Below, in pieces: positions 41,727 to 51,326 of a stretch of DNA of 64,000 nt; the first letter of the stretch is position 1; the number at the start of each line of letters is the position of its first letter. Source of the stretch: Clostridium sp. MCC353 (GTDB lineage Bacteria; Bacillota; Clostridia; Lachnospirales; Lachnospiraceae); the NCBI RefSeq assembly GCF_018785315.1, contig NZ_WQPN01000109.1:91491-155490 (forward strand). The letters are read 5' to 3'. The position numbers were made by a program, and so were the translations under genes. The notes beneath the pieces are model-generated. The model was not told the DNA's origin, made no database searches, and worked only from the letters and a program-made list of their open reading frames with translations.

Positions 41727-43768
41727 TATTTTCCCTCCGGTTCTTCCTTAAATGTGATATAGCTCTCGTCCGGAAACGAATACTCTCCCCTGTAATTCGA
41801 AGCATTATAAAACGGATACTTCACTGGATGATACTCCGTCGGCTTCCTCCCGTCGTCCTGGGTGTAAATATAGATGGAGTGATAGTCCCAGACAACCAGT
41901 TCATCCCGGTCATCCCCGCATAAATTAATGGCCTCACAGCACATGACCGGATGGCCGTCATCTGGAAAACTCACCGCCCGGTTTCCATCCCCATCCAAAA
42001 GTCCGCCGCGGCTGGGATCCCCATTGGTTAAGATAAAATCACGGCCATTTCCAACCCAGTTCACCGGAGCCAGAACGTTGCCGTTCATCTCATTTTCCTG
42101 TTCCCAAATCTGGTTTCCAAAACAGTCATATAGATATAAAACACCATGATGTCCCCAGAAATTGGTCACCGCGATTTCAAATCCTTCCCTCTCCGGGCAG
42201 TAATTGGCCACACTGACCCGCTGGGCATGTCCGATAAAATCCCTTTTCACAATATTTCCCTGAAAGTCGCCGATAAAAAATCCCTGGGTTCCCGACACAC
42301 AGGCAAAATAGCCTTTATCGCTTCCCGCCATGAATTTTCCTGCAACAATCTCGTCCGTATGATCTGTCTGTACTGGATAAGTCCAGATCTCCTTACCATT
42401 GCAGTCCAGCAGCGTATAGCCGCATAACAGCTCATCATGCCCGTCTCCATTGACATCAATTGCCATGGGGAAATGCCCCGTATTCTTAGGGCTTCTGTAT
42501 CTCCACATCAGGTTTAAGTCACTGTCCAATGCATATATGCGGCAGTACCGGTCCTTAATCAATAGGTCCGACGGCCGGGAAAGCCCTCTGAAATTGGCAA
42601 TTCTGATTCCATCCGGGTTAATCCGGTCAAATGCATATTGTCCATAAGGCACGCCGATCAGCGTATCATCCGGGTCATCCGAATATGGTGTTTTCACCGA
42701 TTTTTTTACCTCACCGGTTCTTCCGTCCAGAATCTGAAGTTCAAAGTTATGGGCAGTAATCACCTCATCGATTCCGTCCCCATCGATATCGTATACCTGG
42801 ATCGGAAGGTCTGCACTGATCTTGCCCAGAATATGAGAATGTTCTGAAGGCTCCCCTTTCTGCCATAAGATATTGCCATCCAGATCAATGGCTGTTATGC
42901 AGCTTATATGTGCATAGGAATCCCGTTCCACCCGTTTCTGGGTCTGAGGCACCACAATATGCCATTCTTCCGTCCCTGTCAGGTGTCCAAAGCGCAATTG
43001 CCTGCTGGTTCCGAAATTCTTCAGATCAATCTTTTTCCACAGCTTCATTTTAGGATACTGGTCTTGAAGCTGTTTTTCTTTCTCTTCCCTGGACTGTATC
43101 CGCTTCCTGATTTCATCAGCCGTCCTATCCGTAACCTTCACCAATACATCCGTAAACTGGGTGGGACAGTCCGCCGTCACGGCAATCTTACCGCCTCTTG
43201 ACGCCAGTTCTCCTTCATATTCGATCAGCGCCTGCCCGTTTACACAGCAGGTAACTTTGCTTCCATCACAGCATACCAGAAGTTTATAATACTGGTCACA
43301 GTCCGATTCAAAAGGAACACTTTTTAGGACGATCACCTCTTCTTTATGCCGGTAAGACAAATTGGCCGTTTTTTTGTATTCCAGGGAAAATACCAGGGTA
43401 TCAATGCTGTCATTCATGTTAAATGCCAACCCCGCCATTCCCTTTGTGGAAAGCCGCCTCACAGTTGCGGAGACATCATAGTCTTTCCAAAGCACGTCCC
43501 CAGTCTGCAGGGTGGGGAAAATCCTATGAGGTTTCCCCTTCTCAATCCGGCAGGATTCCATATAGTGGGTTCCCCCACTCTCTGTTATAATCCAGGAAGG
43601 CCCGTGCCCATTATAGGTAAAATTGGATACCTGGTCTTTCCAATCCCCATGGCAGCCGCTTTCCACCACATAGTGATACTCTCCTGCCGCAGAATGATCC
43701 CTGTCATAAGGGAATTCACCGATTGGAAATGTCTTAAAATCGTCCTGAAATAAAATTTGATCTCTCAT
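41726..43768 (-). CDS. Large cytoplasmic beta-propeller protein (rhamnogalacturonan lyase-like)
   Basis: A 680-residue protein without a signal peptide. Residues ~1-215 look like a concanavalin-type beta-sandwich (FQDDFKTFPIGEFPYDRD...GGKIAVTADCPTQFTDVLVKV). From ~245 on, repeated blades carry calcium-loop motifs such as DIDGDGIDE and DVNGDGHDE, resembling the propeller of PL11 rhamnogalacturonan lyases and FG-GAP proteins. Catalytic residues cannot be assigned from sequence. Between importer permeases and a GH4 enzyme it probably processes the imported oligosaccharide, but a non-enzymatic role is possible. Confidence 0.6.
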   Translation of the reverse strand: MRDQILFQDDFKTFPIGEFPYDRDHSAAGEYHYVVESGCHGDWKDQVSNFTYNGHGPSWIITESGGTHYMESCRIEKGKPHRIFPTLQTGDVLWKDYDVSATVRRLSTKGMAGLAFNMNDSIDTLVFSLEYKKTANLSYRHKEEVIVLKSVPFESDCDQYYKLLVCCDGSKVTCCVNGQALIEYEGELASRGGKIAVTADCPTQFTDVLVKVTDRTADEIRKRIQSREEKEKQLQDQYPKMKLWKKIDLKNFGTSRQLRFGHLTGTEEWHIVVPQTQKRVERDSYAHISCITAIDLDGNILWQKGEPSEHSHILGKISADLPIQVYDIDGDGIDEVITAHNFELQILDGRTGEVKKSVKTPYSDDPDDTLIGVPYGQYAFDRINPDGIRIANFRGLSRPSDLLIKDRYCRIYALDSDLNLMWRYRSPKNTGHFPMAIDVNGDGHDELLCGYTLLDCNGKEIWTYPVQTDHTDEIVAGKFMAGSDKGYFACVSGTQGFFIGDFQGNIVKRDFIGHAQRVSVANYCPEREGFEIAVTNFWGHHGVLYLYDCFGNQIWEQENEMNGNVLAPVNWVGNGRDFILTNGDPSRGGLLDGDGNRAVSFPDDGHPVMCCEAINLCGDDRDELVVWDYHSIYIYTQDDGRKPTEYHPVKYPFYNASNYRGEYSFPDESYITFKEEPEGK

Positions 43769-43789
43769 ATTCTTTTAAAACCTCCTGAT

Positions 43790-44653
43790 TTAACCTTTAA
43801 TTCCGCTGGAAGCCACTCCCTCCACGATATATTTCTGTAGCAGCAGAAATATGATAATCACCGGAAGCAGCGAAAGCACGCACATTGCGAACATAGCTCC
43901 ATAATCGGAAGAGCTCATGGGGTCGGTAAAATTTTTCAGCGCAATCGCAACCGTATACTTTTGGGGAGAATTTAAGTAAAGCAAAGATCCCATATAGTCG
44001 TCCCACTTCCAGTAAAACTCAAAAATCGCACACGTCACCATGGCCGGACGAACCAGAGGCACGATAATATGGGTAAAAATGCTGTAATCACTGCACCCGT
44101 CAATACGGGCCGCCTCATCCAGCTCCCTGGGGACCCCTTCTATAAACTGCATGATCATGAAGATAAAAAATGCCTTCGCAAACCAGGATGGAACCACAAT
44201 TGGCAGGGCCGTATTCACCCATCCCAGCATGTTAAAAATAATGTACTGTGGTATCATAATAACCTGATGGGGAAGCATCATAGTGATGATCATACAAAAA
44301 AACAGGGCATTTTTACCTTTAAACTGGATTCTGGCGAATCCGTATGCCACCATAGAGGATGACAACACCGCCCCTGTTGTAGACAGAAGTGTAATCACCA
44401 GAGAATTTTTAAAAAATGTAGCAAAAGTAATTCCTCCAAATCCTTTCCAGCCCGTAAAATAATTGTCCAAAGTCCATTCCTTTGGAAAGAGCTGCGTCAC
44501 TGTCGTCATAACAAGACGCGTTTCCTTAAATGAGCTGAAAAACATCCAGATAATCGGATAAAACATGAGAACCGCCACTCCACCCACCACCACATGGAAT
44601 ATTACATTTTCCAGGTTCTTCTTTTTTTTCATTCCCATGGCTATAGCTGTCAT
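43790..44653 (-). CDS. Carbohydrate ABC permease (MalG/UgpE type)
   Basis: A 287-residue six-span permease; the coupling loop DEAARIDGCSDYSIFTHIIVPLVRPAMVT is the EAA motif of CUT1 sugar importers. Start overlaps the partner permease stop by 4 bp. No ATPase gene is in the operon, so it probably uses a shared MsmX-type ATPase encoded elsewhere, as is common in Firmicutes. Confidence 0.92.
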   Translation of the reverse strand: MTAIAMGMKKKKNLENVIFHVVVGGVAVLMFYPIIWMFFSSFKETRLVMTTVTQLFPKEWTLDNYFTGWKGFGGITFATFFKNSLVITLLSTTGAVLSSSMVAYGFARIQFKGKNALFFCMIITMMLPHQVIMIPQYIIFNMLGWVNTALPIVVPSWFAKAFFIFMIMQFIEGVPRELDEAARIDGCSDYSIFTHIIVPLVRPAMVTCAIFEFYWKWDDYMGSLLYLNSPQKYTVAIALKNFTDPMSSSDYGAMFAMCVLSLLPVIIIFLLLQKYIVEGVASSGIKG

Positions 44654-45627
44654 AATGAACGGCCCCCTTTCCTTTTTTTCTTCTTAGGCGCTTTGTCCGC
44701 ATTGTTCTCATAAAATACCCATTGATTGGAGGACTTGAATACAATTGCAGTAAAAAATGCCACAATCAACAGCAGAATCCACGCCATAGCGGACCCATAT
44801 CCCATCTCATAGTATTTGAAGCTCTGTTTGTATAAGTAGAGCACATAAACCAAGGTTTCATTGACCGGCCCTCCGTCTGTGATAATCTGCGCCTGGGTAA
44901 ATACCATAAATCCGTTGATAATCTGCATAACAAGATTAAACAGGATCACAGGGCTCAGCATGGGCAGGGTAATGAAGAAAAACTGCTTCACCCGCCCCGC
45001 TCCATCCATATCCGCCGCTTCATAATAAGTAACCGGAATCTGTTTCAGCCCAGACAAAAAGATCAGCATGGAAGAACCGAACTGCCATACATACAGCAAT
45101 ACCAGGGTATACAGGGCGGTGCTCCTGTTAGACAGCCAGTTGACACTGCAGTTAAATCCAACCGCCTGCAGAATACTGTTTACCACGCCGGCTTTTGTAA
45201 ATAAATTTCTCCACATGACGGAAACCGCCACACTGCCGCCGATGATGGAAGGCAGGTAATATACCACCCGGTAAACGCCCACCATTCTGGATTTCCGGTT
45301 CAGTATCATTGCCACAAAAAGAGCAAAAATCAACCGGAGGGGGACCGATATAAACGCAAACTTAAAGGTTACCTGCAGCGACTTCAGGAACAGCTTGTCC
45401 TGGGTAAACAGTTTGATGTAGTTTTCCATTCCCACAAATCTGGTATCAGAGGACAAAATATTAAAATCCGTAAAGGACAGCACAAAGGACATCACAAATG
45501 GAACCAGGGTAAACGCTAAAAACCCGATCAGCCATGGCATGATAAAGAAATATCCCACGGTGTTGCTGCTGTATAAAAATTTATAGAAACTGAATTGTTT
45601 TTTATTTCCTGCCGAAGGTTCATTCAT
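44650..45627 (-). CDS. Carbohydrate ABC permease (MalF/LplB type)
   Basis: A 325-residue six-span permease with coupling loop YEAADMDGAGRVKQFFFITLPMLSPVILF. The N-terminal arm (KNKKQFSFYKFLYSSNTVGYFFIMPWL) is usual for the first CUT1 permease. AAAGAGGTG precedes the ATG. Pairs with the permease at 43790. Confidence 0.92.
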   Translation of the reverse strand: MNEPSAGNKKQFSFYKFLYSSNTVGYFFIMPWLIGFLAFTLVPFVMSFVLSFTDFNILSSDTRFVGMENYIKLFTQDKLFLKSLQVTFKFAFISVPLRLIFALFVAMILNRKSRMVGVYRVVYYLPSIIGGSVAVSVMWRNLFTKAGVVNSILQAVGFNCSVNWLSNRSTALYTLVLLYVWQFGSSMLIFLSGLKQIPVTYYEAADMDGAGRVKQFFFITLPMLSPVILFNLVMQIINGFMVFTQAQIITDGGPVNETLVYVLYLYKQSFKYYEMGYGSAMAWILLLIVAFFTAIVFKSSNQWVFYENNADKAPKKKKRKGGRSL

Positions 45628-45719
45628 CCTACTTCACCTCTTTCGCACTGACAAGTCTTTTAAAAAGGCGGGACTAAAAGCCTTAGCCCCGCTGTATTCT
45701 GCCAGTTTATTTTTCCGGA

Positions 45720-47078
45720 TTATTTCGCCAAAATGTCAAGAGACTGTTCCATCCAGCTGTCAATACACTCCTGGGCAGTCATCTGCCCATACATCACTTC
45801 ATTCACATTGTTGTTAAGTATTTCCACACACTGTTTGGAATTGGACGGATCCGTCGGGTCAGCGTCTCTGCAATATTCAAGCACATAATCCATAAATTCA
45901 TAGACTTTCTTATCCGTTTCTCCTGCTGTCTCCTTCAGCTTGGCGCGGATTTCGGTCACGGCCGGGATTCCCCTTTCACCGTTTAGCACTTCATTGGCGC
46001 TGGAATCATTGATAAAATAGCTGATGGCTTTCGCCGCCAGTTCCGGGTTATCACAGTCCTTGGTAATGGAGAAAAACTGGGCCGGACGCAGATACATGCC
46101 CTGTGTGGTTCCATCGTCAAATACTGGCTGTGTAGCCATAGCCAGATCCAGGTCATAATAACTGGAAAATGTGGTGAATACGCTGCTCCAGTTCATTCCC
46201 ATGGCGGCTTCCCCCTTACAGAGGGCGCGTTCAGAATTATCCTTCCACAAAAGCTGTTCCTCAGGATCTACGAAAACGCCTTCCTGAACCAGATCATAAC
46301 AATCCTGAATGACTTTTACCATTTCAGCCTTGGTGGAATCATCAAAACCAAACTGCTTACCGTCGTCAGAGTAAACCGACTGGCCTTTAGAGCGGATCAT
46401 CGGTTCCAGCAGATACCTGGGCATGCCTACGGCGACATTTTCTGTCTGCACCCCTGTTTTTTCATAGATTGCCCGGGCTGTATCCACAAAGTCGGACCAG
46501 GTCCAGTTCCCTTCCGGTTCCGCAACTCCGGCCGCTTGAAACAGATCCGGATTATAGATTATGGTCATTACATTGGTTCCCAGCGGCACACCGTAAATCC
46601 CGCCGTTATAGTATCCGCCTGAAATATACGCGTCCTCACAATCGGACAAATCCAGTGTCTTATTATCCACATAGGGCGTCAGATCAACCAGAAGCCCATT
46701 GTTAATGTATCCGGCAAACTGATCCGTCACCTGCGTTATGATATCCGGCATATTATTTCCTACCGACTGGGTTGCGAGCGTTTCCCAATAGCTGTTAAAA
46801 CTGTTGTACTCATATGTAAATTTCACATTGTTCTGTTCTGCAAACTGTTCAAACACCGATATGGTATCGTCTGTCCGCTTCTGGTTTCCCCACCAGGCCA
46901 CGCGCAGTTCGCCGTCTTGAGCCGGAGCCTGTTCCGTAGTTCCTGTTTTCCCTGTTTCTCCCTGGGCAGATACCGTCTCCCCAGCCGGCTGAGTCTGCGC
47001 TTCCTTTGATGAACCGCATCCCGCCAACGCTGAAGCTGTTAAAACCACCGCCAACCATACACTCAATTGTTTTTTCAT
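45720..47078 (-). CDS. Carbohydrate ABC substrate-binding lipoprotein
   Basis: A 452-residue CUT1-type receptor. Signal peptide with lipobox LAGC (Cys21), short T/Q/E-rich linker, then LRVAWWGNQKRTDDTISVFEQFAEQNNVKFTYEY, typical of extracellular solute-binding family 1. Binds oligosaccharides outside the membrane. ACGGAGG precedes the ATG. First gene of the operon; probably controlled by the YesMN pair upstream. Confidence 0.92.
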   Translation of the reverse strand: MKKQLSVWLAVVLTASALAGCGSSKEAQTQPAGETVSAQGETGKTGTTEQAPAQDGELRVAWWGNQKRTDDTISVFEQFAEQNNVKFTYEYNSFNSYWETLATQSVGNNMPDIITQVTDQFAGYINNGLLVDLTPYVDNKTLDLSDCEDAYISGGYYNGGIYGVPLGTNVMTIIYNPDLFQAAGVAEPEGNWTWSDFVDTARAIYEKTGVQTENVAVGMPRYLLEPMIRSKGQSVYSDDGKQFGFDDSTKAEMVKVIQDCYDLVQEGVFVDPEEQLLWKDNSERALCKGEAAMGMNWSSVFTTFSSYYDLDLAMATQPVFDDGTTQGMYLRPAQFFSITKDCDNPELAAKAISYFINDSSANEVLNGERGIPAVTEIRAKLKETAGETDKKVYEFMDYVLEYCRDADPTDPSNSKQCVEILNNNVNEVMYGQMTAQECIDSWMEQSLDILAK

Positions 47079-47210
47079 ATAATTCCTCCGTTTCAGCTCT
47101 TAATAAAGTTACCCATGCGCGCGCCTGCATGTCCGAAAGCTTTCTCATTTATAAATCCATTATAAAAAATACTCCTTTTCTTGAAAATGCAAAATGCGGC
47201 TGAAAAAGTT

Positions 47211-47252
47211 TAAAAAAACGTCTGCCCGGCAGCATTTTGCCTGGCAGACGTC
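47211..47252 (-). terminator. Terminator of the YesMN genes
   Basis: ACGTCTGCC (47218-47226) pairs with GGCAGACGT (47243-47251); on the minus strand seven T follow. It separates the response-regulator gene from the importer operon, whose promoter must lie in 47079-47210. Confidence 0.82.
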
Positions 47253-47273
47253 CAAACATCTTCAATATAAAAT

Positions 47274-48029
47274 TCACTCTGACTGAAGATATTCTTTAGG
47301 TGTTTTCCCGTAATATTTTTTGAACACCGTACTGAAATACTGCGGGTTATTCCCAAATCCCGTCATCAGCGCTATTTGATAAACGCTCAATTCTTCCTCC
47401 TTTTTCAGAAGCTGCACCGCCTTTTCCATGCGCAGAATCAGCAGAAAGGTGGAAAATTTGTAGCCTGTCTCTCTTAAAAACAGTTTTGACAGATATCCGC
47501 TGTTCATAAACAGCAGGTTATCCGCGATCCACTTCAGTGAAAGTTCCTCATTATCCAGATTCCTTTTAACGTAATCAACAATATCCCTGGTGGTTTTAGA
47601 ATATCTGGCCCTGTCCAGCTTCAGCATACTGGCCTCTTCACACTCATCCTTAAAATACCTGTGTTTAATGGTTCCCAGAACATCTAAAAGTTCCTCTTCC
47701 TTAATCGGCTTTAAGAGATATCCCTCCACCCCATAACGGATTGCCTGCTGGGCATATTTAAAGTCATCATACCCGGAAAGGATCACAAATTTTGAACAGA
47801 TCCCTTTTTCCCGGCAGCTCTTTGCCAATTGGAGTCCGTCCATCATAGGCATCTTAATATCGGTTATGACAATGTCCACAGTAGATGCCTCCAAAGCCTT
47901 AATTGCTGTCAGGGCATTATCATAAGACCCGCTTATTTCAAATCCATACAGATCCCAGTCCACGCAGTCCCGGACGCCGTTCCTGACAATCACCTCATCG
48001 TCAACAATCATTACCTTTAATTTTCGCAT
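47274..48029 (-). CDS. YesN-type response regulator with AraC output domain
   Basis: A 251-residue response regulator: receiver domain 1-~120 with phospho-Asp in VDIVITDIKMPMMDGLQL and Lys in LLKPIKEEE; AraC double helix-turn-helix at ~150-250 ending in TGFGNNPQYFSTVFKKYYGKTPKEYLQ. Phosphorylated by the adjacent kinase, with which it overlaps by 13 bp. Likely activates the importer operon just downstream. Confidence 0.92.
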   Translation of the reverse strand: MRKLKVMIVDDEVIVRNGVRDCVDWDLYGFEISGSYDNALTAIKALEASTVDIVITDIKMPMMDGLQLAKSCREKGICSKFVILSGYDDFKYAQQAIRYGVEGYLLKPIKEEELLDVLGTIKHRYFKDECEEASMLKLDRARYSKTTRDIVDYVKRNLDNEELSLKWIADNLLFMNSGYLSKLFLRETGYKFSTFLLILRMEKAVQLLKKEEELSVYQIALMTGFGNNPQYFSTVFKKYYGKTPKEYLQSE

Positions 48030-49903
48030 GCCTGTATGTATTTCTCCTTTCTCACATGGAATAAGATTCTGGCTCCTCCTTCTTCCGGCCGCTCCACCCG
48101 TATTCCATATTCCGGCCCATATAGATTTTTAAGGCGTTTATCCAGATTCCCCAGACCAATTCCATTCCCAGTGGCCTTCACCGTACCCAGGCGCAGTTTT
48201 TCCAGAATATCCGGTTCCATCCCCGGCCCGTTGTCTTCCACCGATACATATAAGTCGCCGTCACACGCCGTGACTGCCACCAGGATCTGGCACTGGTCAA
48301 TCATCCGTTCCAGCGCGTAATTTATGGAATTCTCCACCAGCGGCTGGATACTGAACGCCGGAATGCTCAATTCCATAAACTCCTCTTCCACATCCATCAT
48401 AAAGTGAAGCCGATCTCCAAATCTGATCTTCTGTATTGCCACATATCCCCTTAAATAATCTATTTCTTCTCCTAGTGAAATGATATTTCTTTTGCTGTTC
48501 ATACACAGCCGCAGAATATCCCCCAGCGCCTTCACAACGCCCGGTATCTGCTGGTAATCCTTGGCTGTTGCCATCCACCGGATTGTATCCAGTGTATTAT
48601 ATAAAAAGTGAGGGTTGAGCTGAGTTCTCAGTGCCGAAAGCTGGGCTTCCTGCAGGTAAATTTTCTGCTCGTAATTTTCGTGGATCAGTTCATCCAGCTC
48701 CTGAAGCATGCTGTAAAACTGGTCATGAAGCTCTCCGATCTCATCTGAACGGGTTTCAGGCAGATTATCTTCTCCTGCTCCCCTAAGGTTATCTGCCAAT
48801 TTATTATTCCCCCGGATCGTCTTGATCGTCTGTGAAAGCGAGCTGATAGGCCTTACCAGGCTCATTGACAAATGAACCGTGACCGCCAGAACCGGAATAA
48901 ACAACATCACAAACAATATGATAAACAGCCGGTCTACATCAGACAATATTCCGAATAACCGGCGGTAGGAAGAAATGCTGTAGTACCGCCAATTATGTTT
49001 TCCCGACCTGATTTCCGTAATAAAGTATTTTGTATTTCCCAGCGGCATGATCTCATAACCATCACTGCCGGAACCAAACTCATGGTTTAAGAAATCCTTC
49101 TGCTCTTCTTCCGACAGAGTTGAAAATATAACTGAATCCATATCATCCTGAATCACCAATTTATGATAATCCGTTGTATAGGAGGATGTCAGCCGCTCTA
49201 AGTCCACTGCATAAACCAATGTGCCCCCATAGCGCATGGACAGATTCTTCTTCTCCTTAATTCCCCTTGCTATTATGATCTGGCTCTTTGGACCGCCCCC
49301 TTCCTCCCCGCTCATGGCCTGTTTTCCCTGGTTATCTGAAGAAATGATATATACCGGATCTCCAAGATAAGCCCTGGCCGTATCCAGTATCTCCTGCTCT
49401 TTCTCTACTGAAATCACGACTTTATCCGCCCCGTACCCCTCATATCTCTTTCCATCGGGAGCCAGATAAAGTCCTGCCACAATATTGGAATTCTTCGCCA
49501 GGGAACTGTCCAATTCTTTTATAATATCCAGCACGCTCACTGTTTTAATCCTTTGATATTCCTTCTCAGATATTTCCCTGTCCCGGCCGGAATCCATTTT
49601 TAACGCTTCCAGCTCTGTTTCTGCTTCCAGCCAGTCCGAAACACTGCTTTGAACCCGGTTGCTGGTGATGAACTGGTAGGTTAAATCTTCTATCTGGCTC
49701 AAGTTAGTCTCAACCAAGCCTATGGAGTTGTTTAAACTCTCCATTTTCGTATTATATACGTATTTAACATAGGACAGTTCTACCATCTTGATTACAGCAA
49801 TGCTGAGAATGAACATGATCAGCCCTGAACAGAGAATCAGGCTGATCAGCTTATACATGATGGATTTATTCTTAAATAATTCTTTCACTCTTTTCATTGG
49901 CAT
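48017..49903 (-). CDS. YesM-type sensor histidine kinase
   Basis: A 628-residue membrane kinase: first span ~15-38, extracellular sensing domain to ~330, second span ~330-352, HAMP, then the His_kinase domain with QLNPHFLYNTLDTIRWMA (phospho-His) and ATPase motifs VENSINYALE, VEDNGPGMEP and GNGIGLGNL. Senses an extracellular sugar signal or the loaded binding protein. It starts 1 bp after the stop of the serine hydrolase gene, with only a poor ribosome site, so it is probably translationally coupled. Confidence 0.92.
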   Translation of the reverse strand: MPMKRVKELFKNKSIMYKLISLILCSGLIMFILSIAVIKMVELSYVKYVYNTKMESLNNSIGLVETNLSQIEDLTYQFITSNRVQSSVSDWLEAETELEALKMDSGRDREISEKEYQRIKTVSVLDIIKELDSSLAKNSNIVAGLYLAPDGKRYEGYGADKVVISVEKEQEILDTARAYLGDPVYIISSDNQGKQAMSGEEGGGPKSQIIIARGIKEKKNLSMRYGGTLVYAVDLERLTSSYTTDYHKLVIQDDMDSVIFSTLSEEEQKDFLNHEFGSGSDGYEIMPLGNTKYFITEIRSGKHNWRYYSISSYRRLFGILSDVDRLFIILFVMLFIPVLAVTVHLSMSLVRPISSLSQTIKTIRGNNKLADNLRGAGEDNLPETRSDEIGELHDQFYSMLQELDELIHENYEQKIYLQEAQLSALRTQLNPHFLYNTLDTIRWMATAKDYQQIPGVVKALGDILRLCMNSKRNIISLGEEIDYLRGYVAIQKIRFGDRLHFMMDVEEEFMELSIPAFSIQPLVENSINYALERMIDQCQILVAVTACDGDLYVSVEDNGPGMEPDILEKLRLGTVKATGNGIGLGNLDKRLKNLYGPEYGIRVERPEEGGARILFHVRKEKYIQACEN

Positions 49904-51085
49904 TTACCATATGGATCTGTATATGATTTTTCTGAGTTCCGGATGAATCTCCTTTTCCCTGCCCGGAACCGTCTGCTGCATATAAACCACGGTTAATTGA
50001 TTCTGAGGGTCAATTAACACATAATTACCACACATTCCGTACCAGCCAAATTCCCCGGCCGGAGAATCCTTACAACCGTCTTCACGGAGTCTGACACGGA
50101 CACCCATTCCATACCCATAAGGGCTGTCCTTTCCCCATTCTCCGAACTGAAAGCCGAAATCCTCCAGCTTTTCTGCCGTATCCAGCTGATTTTCCGACAT
50201 CATCCTGACGCTGTCTTCCCTGAGAATTCTGACCCCATCGGCAGATAAACCCTTGTTTTGCAGCATCAACATGAATTTCATGCAGTCGTCAATGGTCGCT
50301 AACAGCCCGCCCCCGCCTTCCTCAAATGGATTTTCAGGACAGTACTGCCGGTTTCTTTCTGCGGCTTCTATAAAGCAGCCGTCTTTACCGATCTTATATA
50401 TCCCAGCCAGCCTGTGCCAGTCCGCCTGAGAATGAATTTTAAATGCAGTATTTCTGATTTTCATAGGAGACAGTATCCTGCTTTCAAGATATTCTCCAAA
50501 TGCCATACCTGTAACAATCTCCACCACTGCCGCTAAAACATCATAACACGCTCCATATAAAAATTGGGTTCCCGGCTCAAACGGCAGGGGCAGACCAGCC
50601 AGCATTTCGGCATATTCCCGGGTTGTATAAAATCCCCTGCGGGAACGAAATTCTTCCATTATTTTCCCCGACTTCCAGATAGCGGCTCCAGGATTATTAT
50701 AACAGTAGGGCAGCCCTGACTGCATTGTCAAAAGATTCCAGATTGTTACAGGACGTTCAGCAAGAACCGTCTCCGCCATCCCGTTTCGCCGTGTCCGCAT
50801 CACATGCATGTGTGCAAACTGGGGAATGAATTGAGAAACATCCGCATTAAGAGACAACAGGCCTCTTTCATAAAGGGTTAAAACTGCCGCAGCAGTATAA
50901 AGTTTTGTTATGGAATACAGACGGTATAAGGTATCATCCTTAACCGGAGACATGGTGTCGATTCTGGAATAGCCGGCATAATGACGGTATATTTCCTTAT
51001 TTTTCAGATAAATGAGACAGGCACATGAAGGTACAGCCTTTTTTGTCAAATTGGTCAAATACGCCGTAAGCTCCGTAAAATCCAT
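49904..51085 (-). CDS. Serine hydrolase, beta-lactamase/class C family
   Basis: A 393-residue enzyme with S58-I-T-K61 as the SxxK nucleophile motif (YRLYSITKLYTAAAVL) and FLYGACYDVLA where the second-motif Tyr is expected. No signal peptide or membrane anchor is visible, so it is cytosolic or exported by another route. Family members are esterases, D-amino-acid peptidases or lactamases; true beta-lactamase action is not implied. It is tightly coupled to the YesM kinase, suggesting a role in the same carbohydrate pathway, for example de-esterification. Confidence 0.83.
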   Translation of the reverse strand: MDFTELTAYLTNLTKKAVPSCACLIYLKNKEIYRHYAGYSRIDTMSPVKDDTLYRLYSITKLYTAAAVLTLYERGLLSLNADVSQFIPQFAHMHVMRTRRNGMAETVLAERPVTIWNLLTMQSGLPYCYNNPGAAIWKSGKIMEEFRSRRGFYTTREYAEMLAGLPLPFEPGTQFLYGACYDVLAAVVEIVTGMAFGEYLESRILSPMKIRNTAFKIHSQADWHRLAGIYKIGKDGCFIEAAERNRQYCPENPFEEGGGGLLATIDDCMKFMLMLQNKGLSADGVRILREDSVRMMSENQLDTAEKLEDFGFQFGEWGKDSPYGYGMGVRVRLREDGCKDSPAGEFGWYGMCGNYVLIDPQNQLTVVYMQQTVPGREKEIHPELRKIIYRSIW

Positions 51086-51246
51086 AAGCCACCCCCAGAA
51101 TTACTTTTACGGTATTTTGTCGAATTATAACCAATTTTAACATTAATAAAAAGGACTTTCAATCTAATATAGCCGCTTAAATTTCTAAAAAGACGTGTTG
51201 GATTACAATCACCAGTCCTTTGTGTCTGGTGCCTGAAAGATTAATT

Positions 51247-51298
51247 TTAAAGTAAAGGGTGAAGGCATTTTCGAAAATGCCTTCACCCTTTACTTTAA
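51247..51298. repeat. 52-bp perfect palindrome (copy 3)
   Basis: Identical over 52 bp to copy 2 (40268-40319); centre 51272/51273. Located 28 bp after the stop of the minus-strand anti-sigma-like gene, where it can act as its terminator. Confidence 0.92.
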
Positions 51299-51326
51299 CC
51301 CCCTTCATGAAAAACCCAGCCGCCCA

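Noticed and set aside
49904-51085. Beta-lactamase resistance gene
   Set aside because: The SxxK motif is present, but there is no export signal and no typical class C YxN or KTG context; a carbohydrate-linked esterase or peptidase is more likely.
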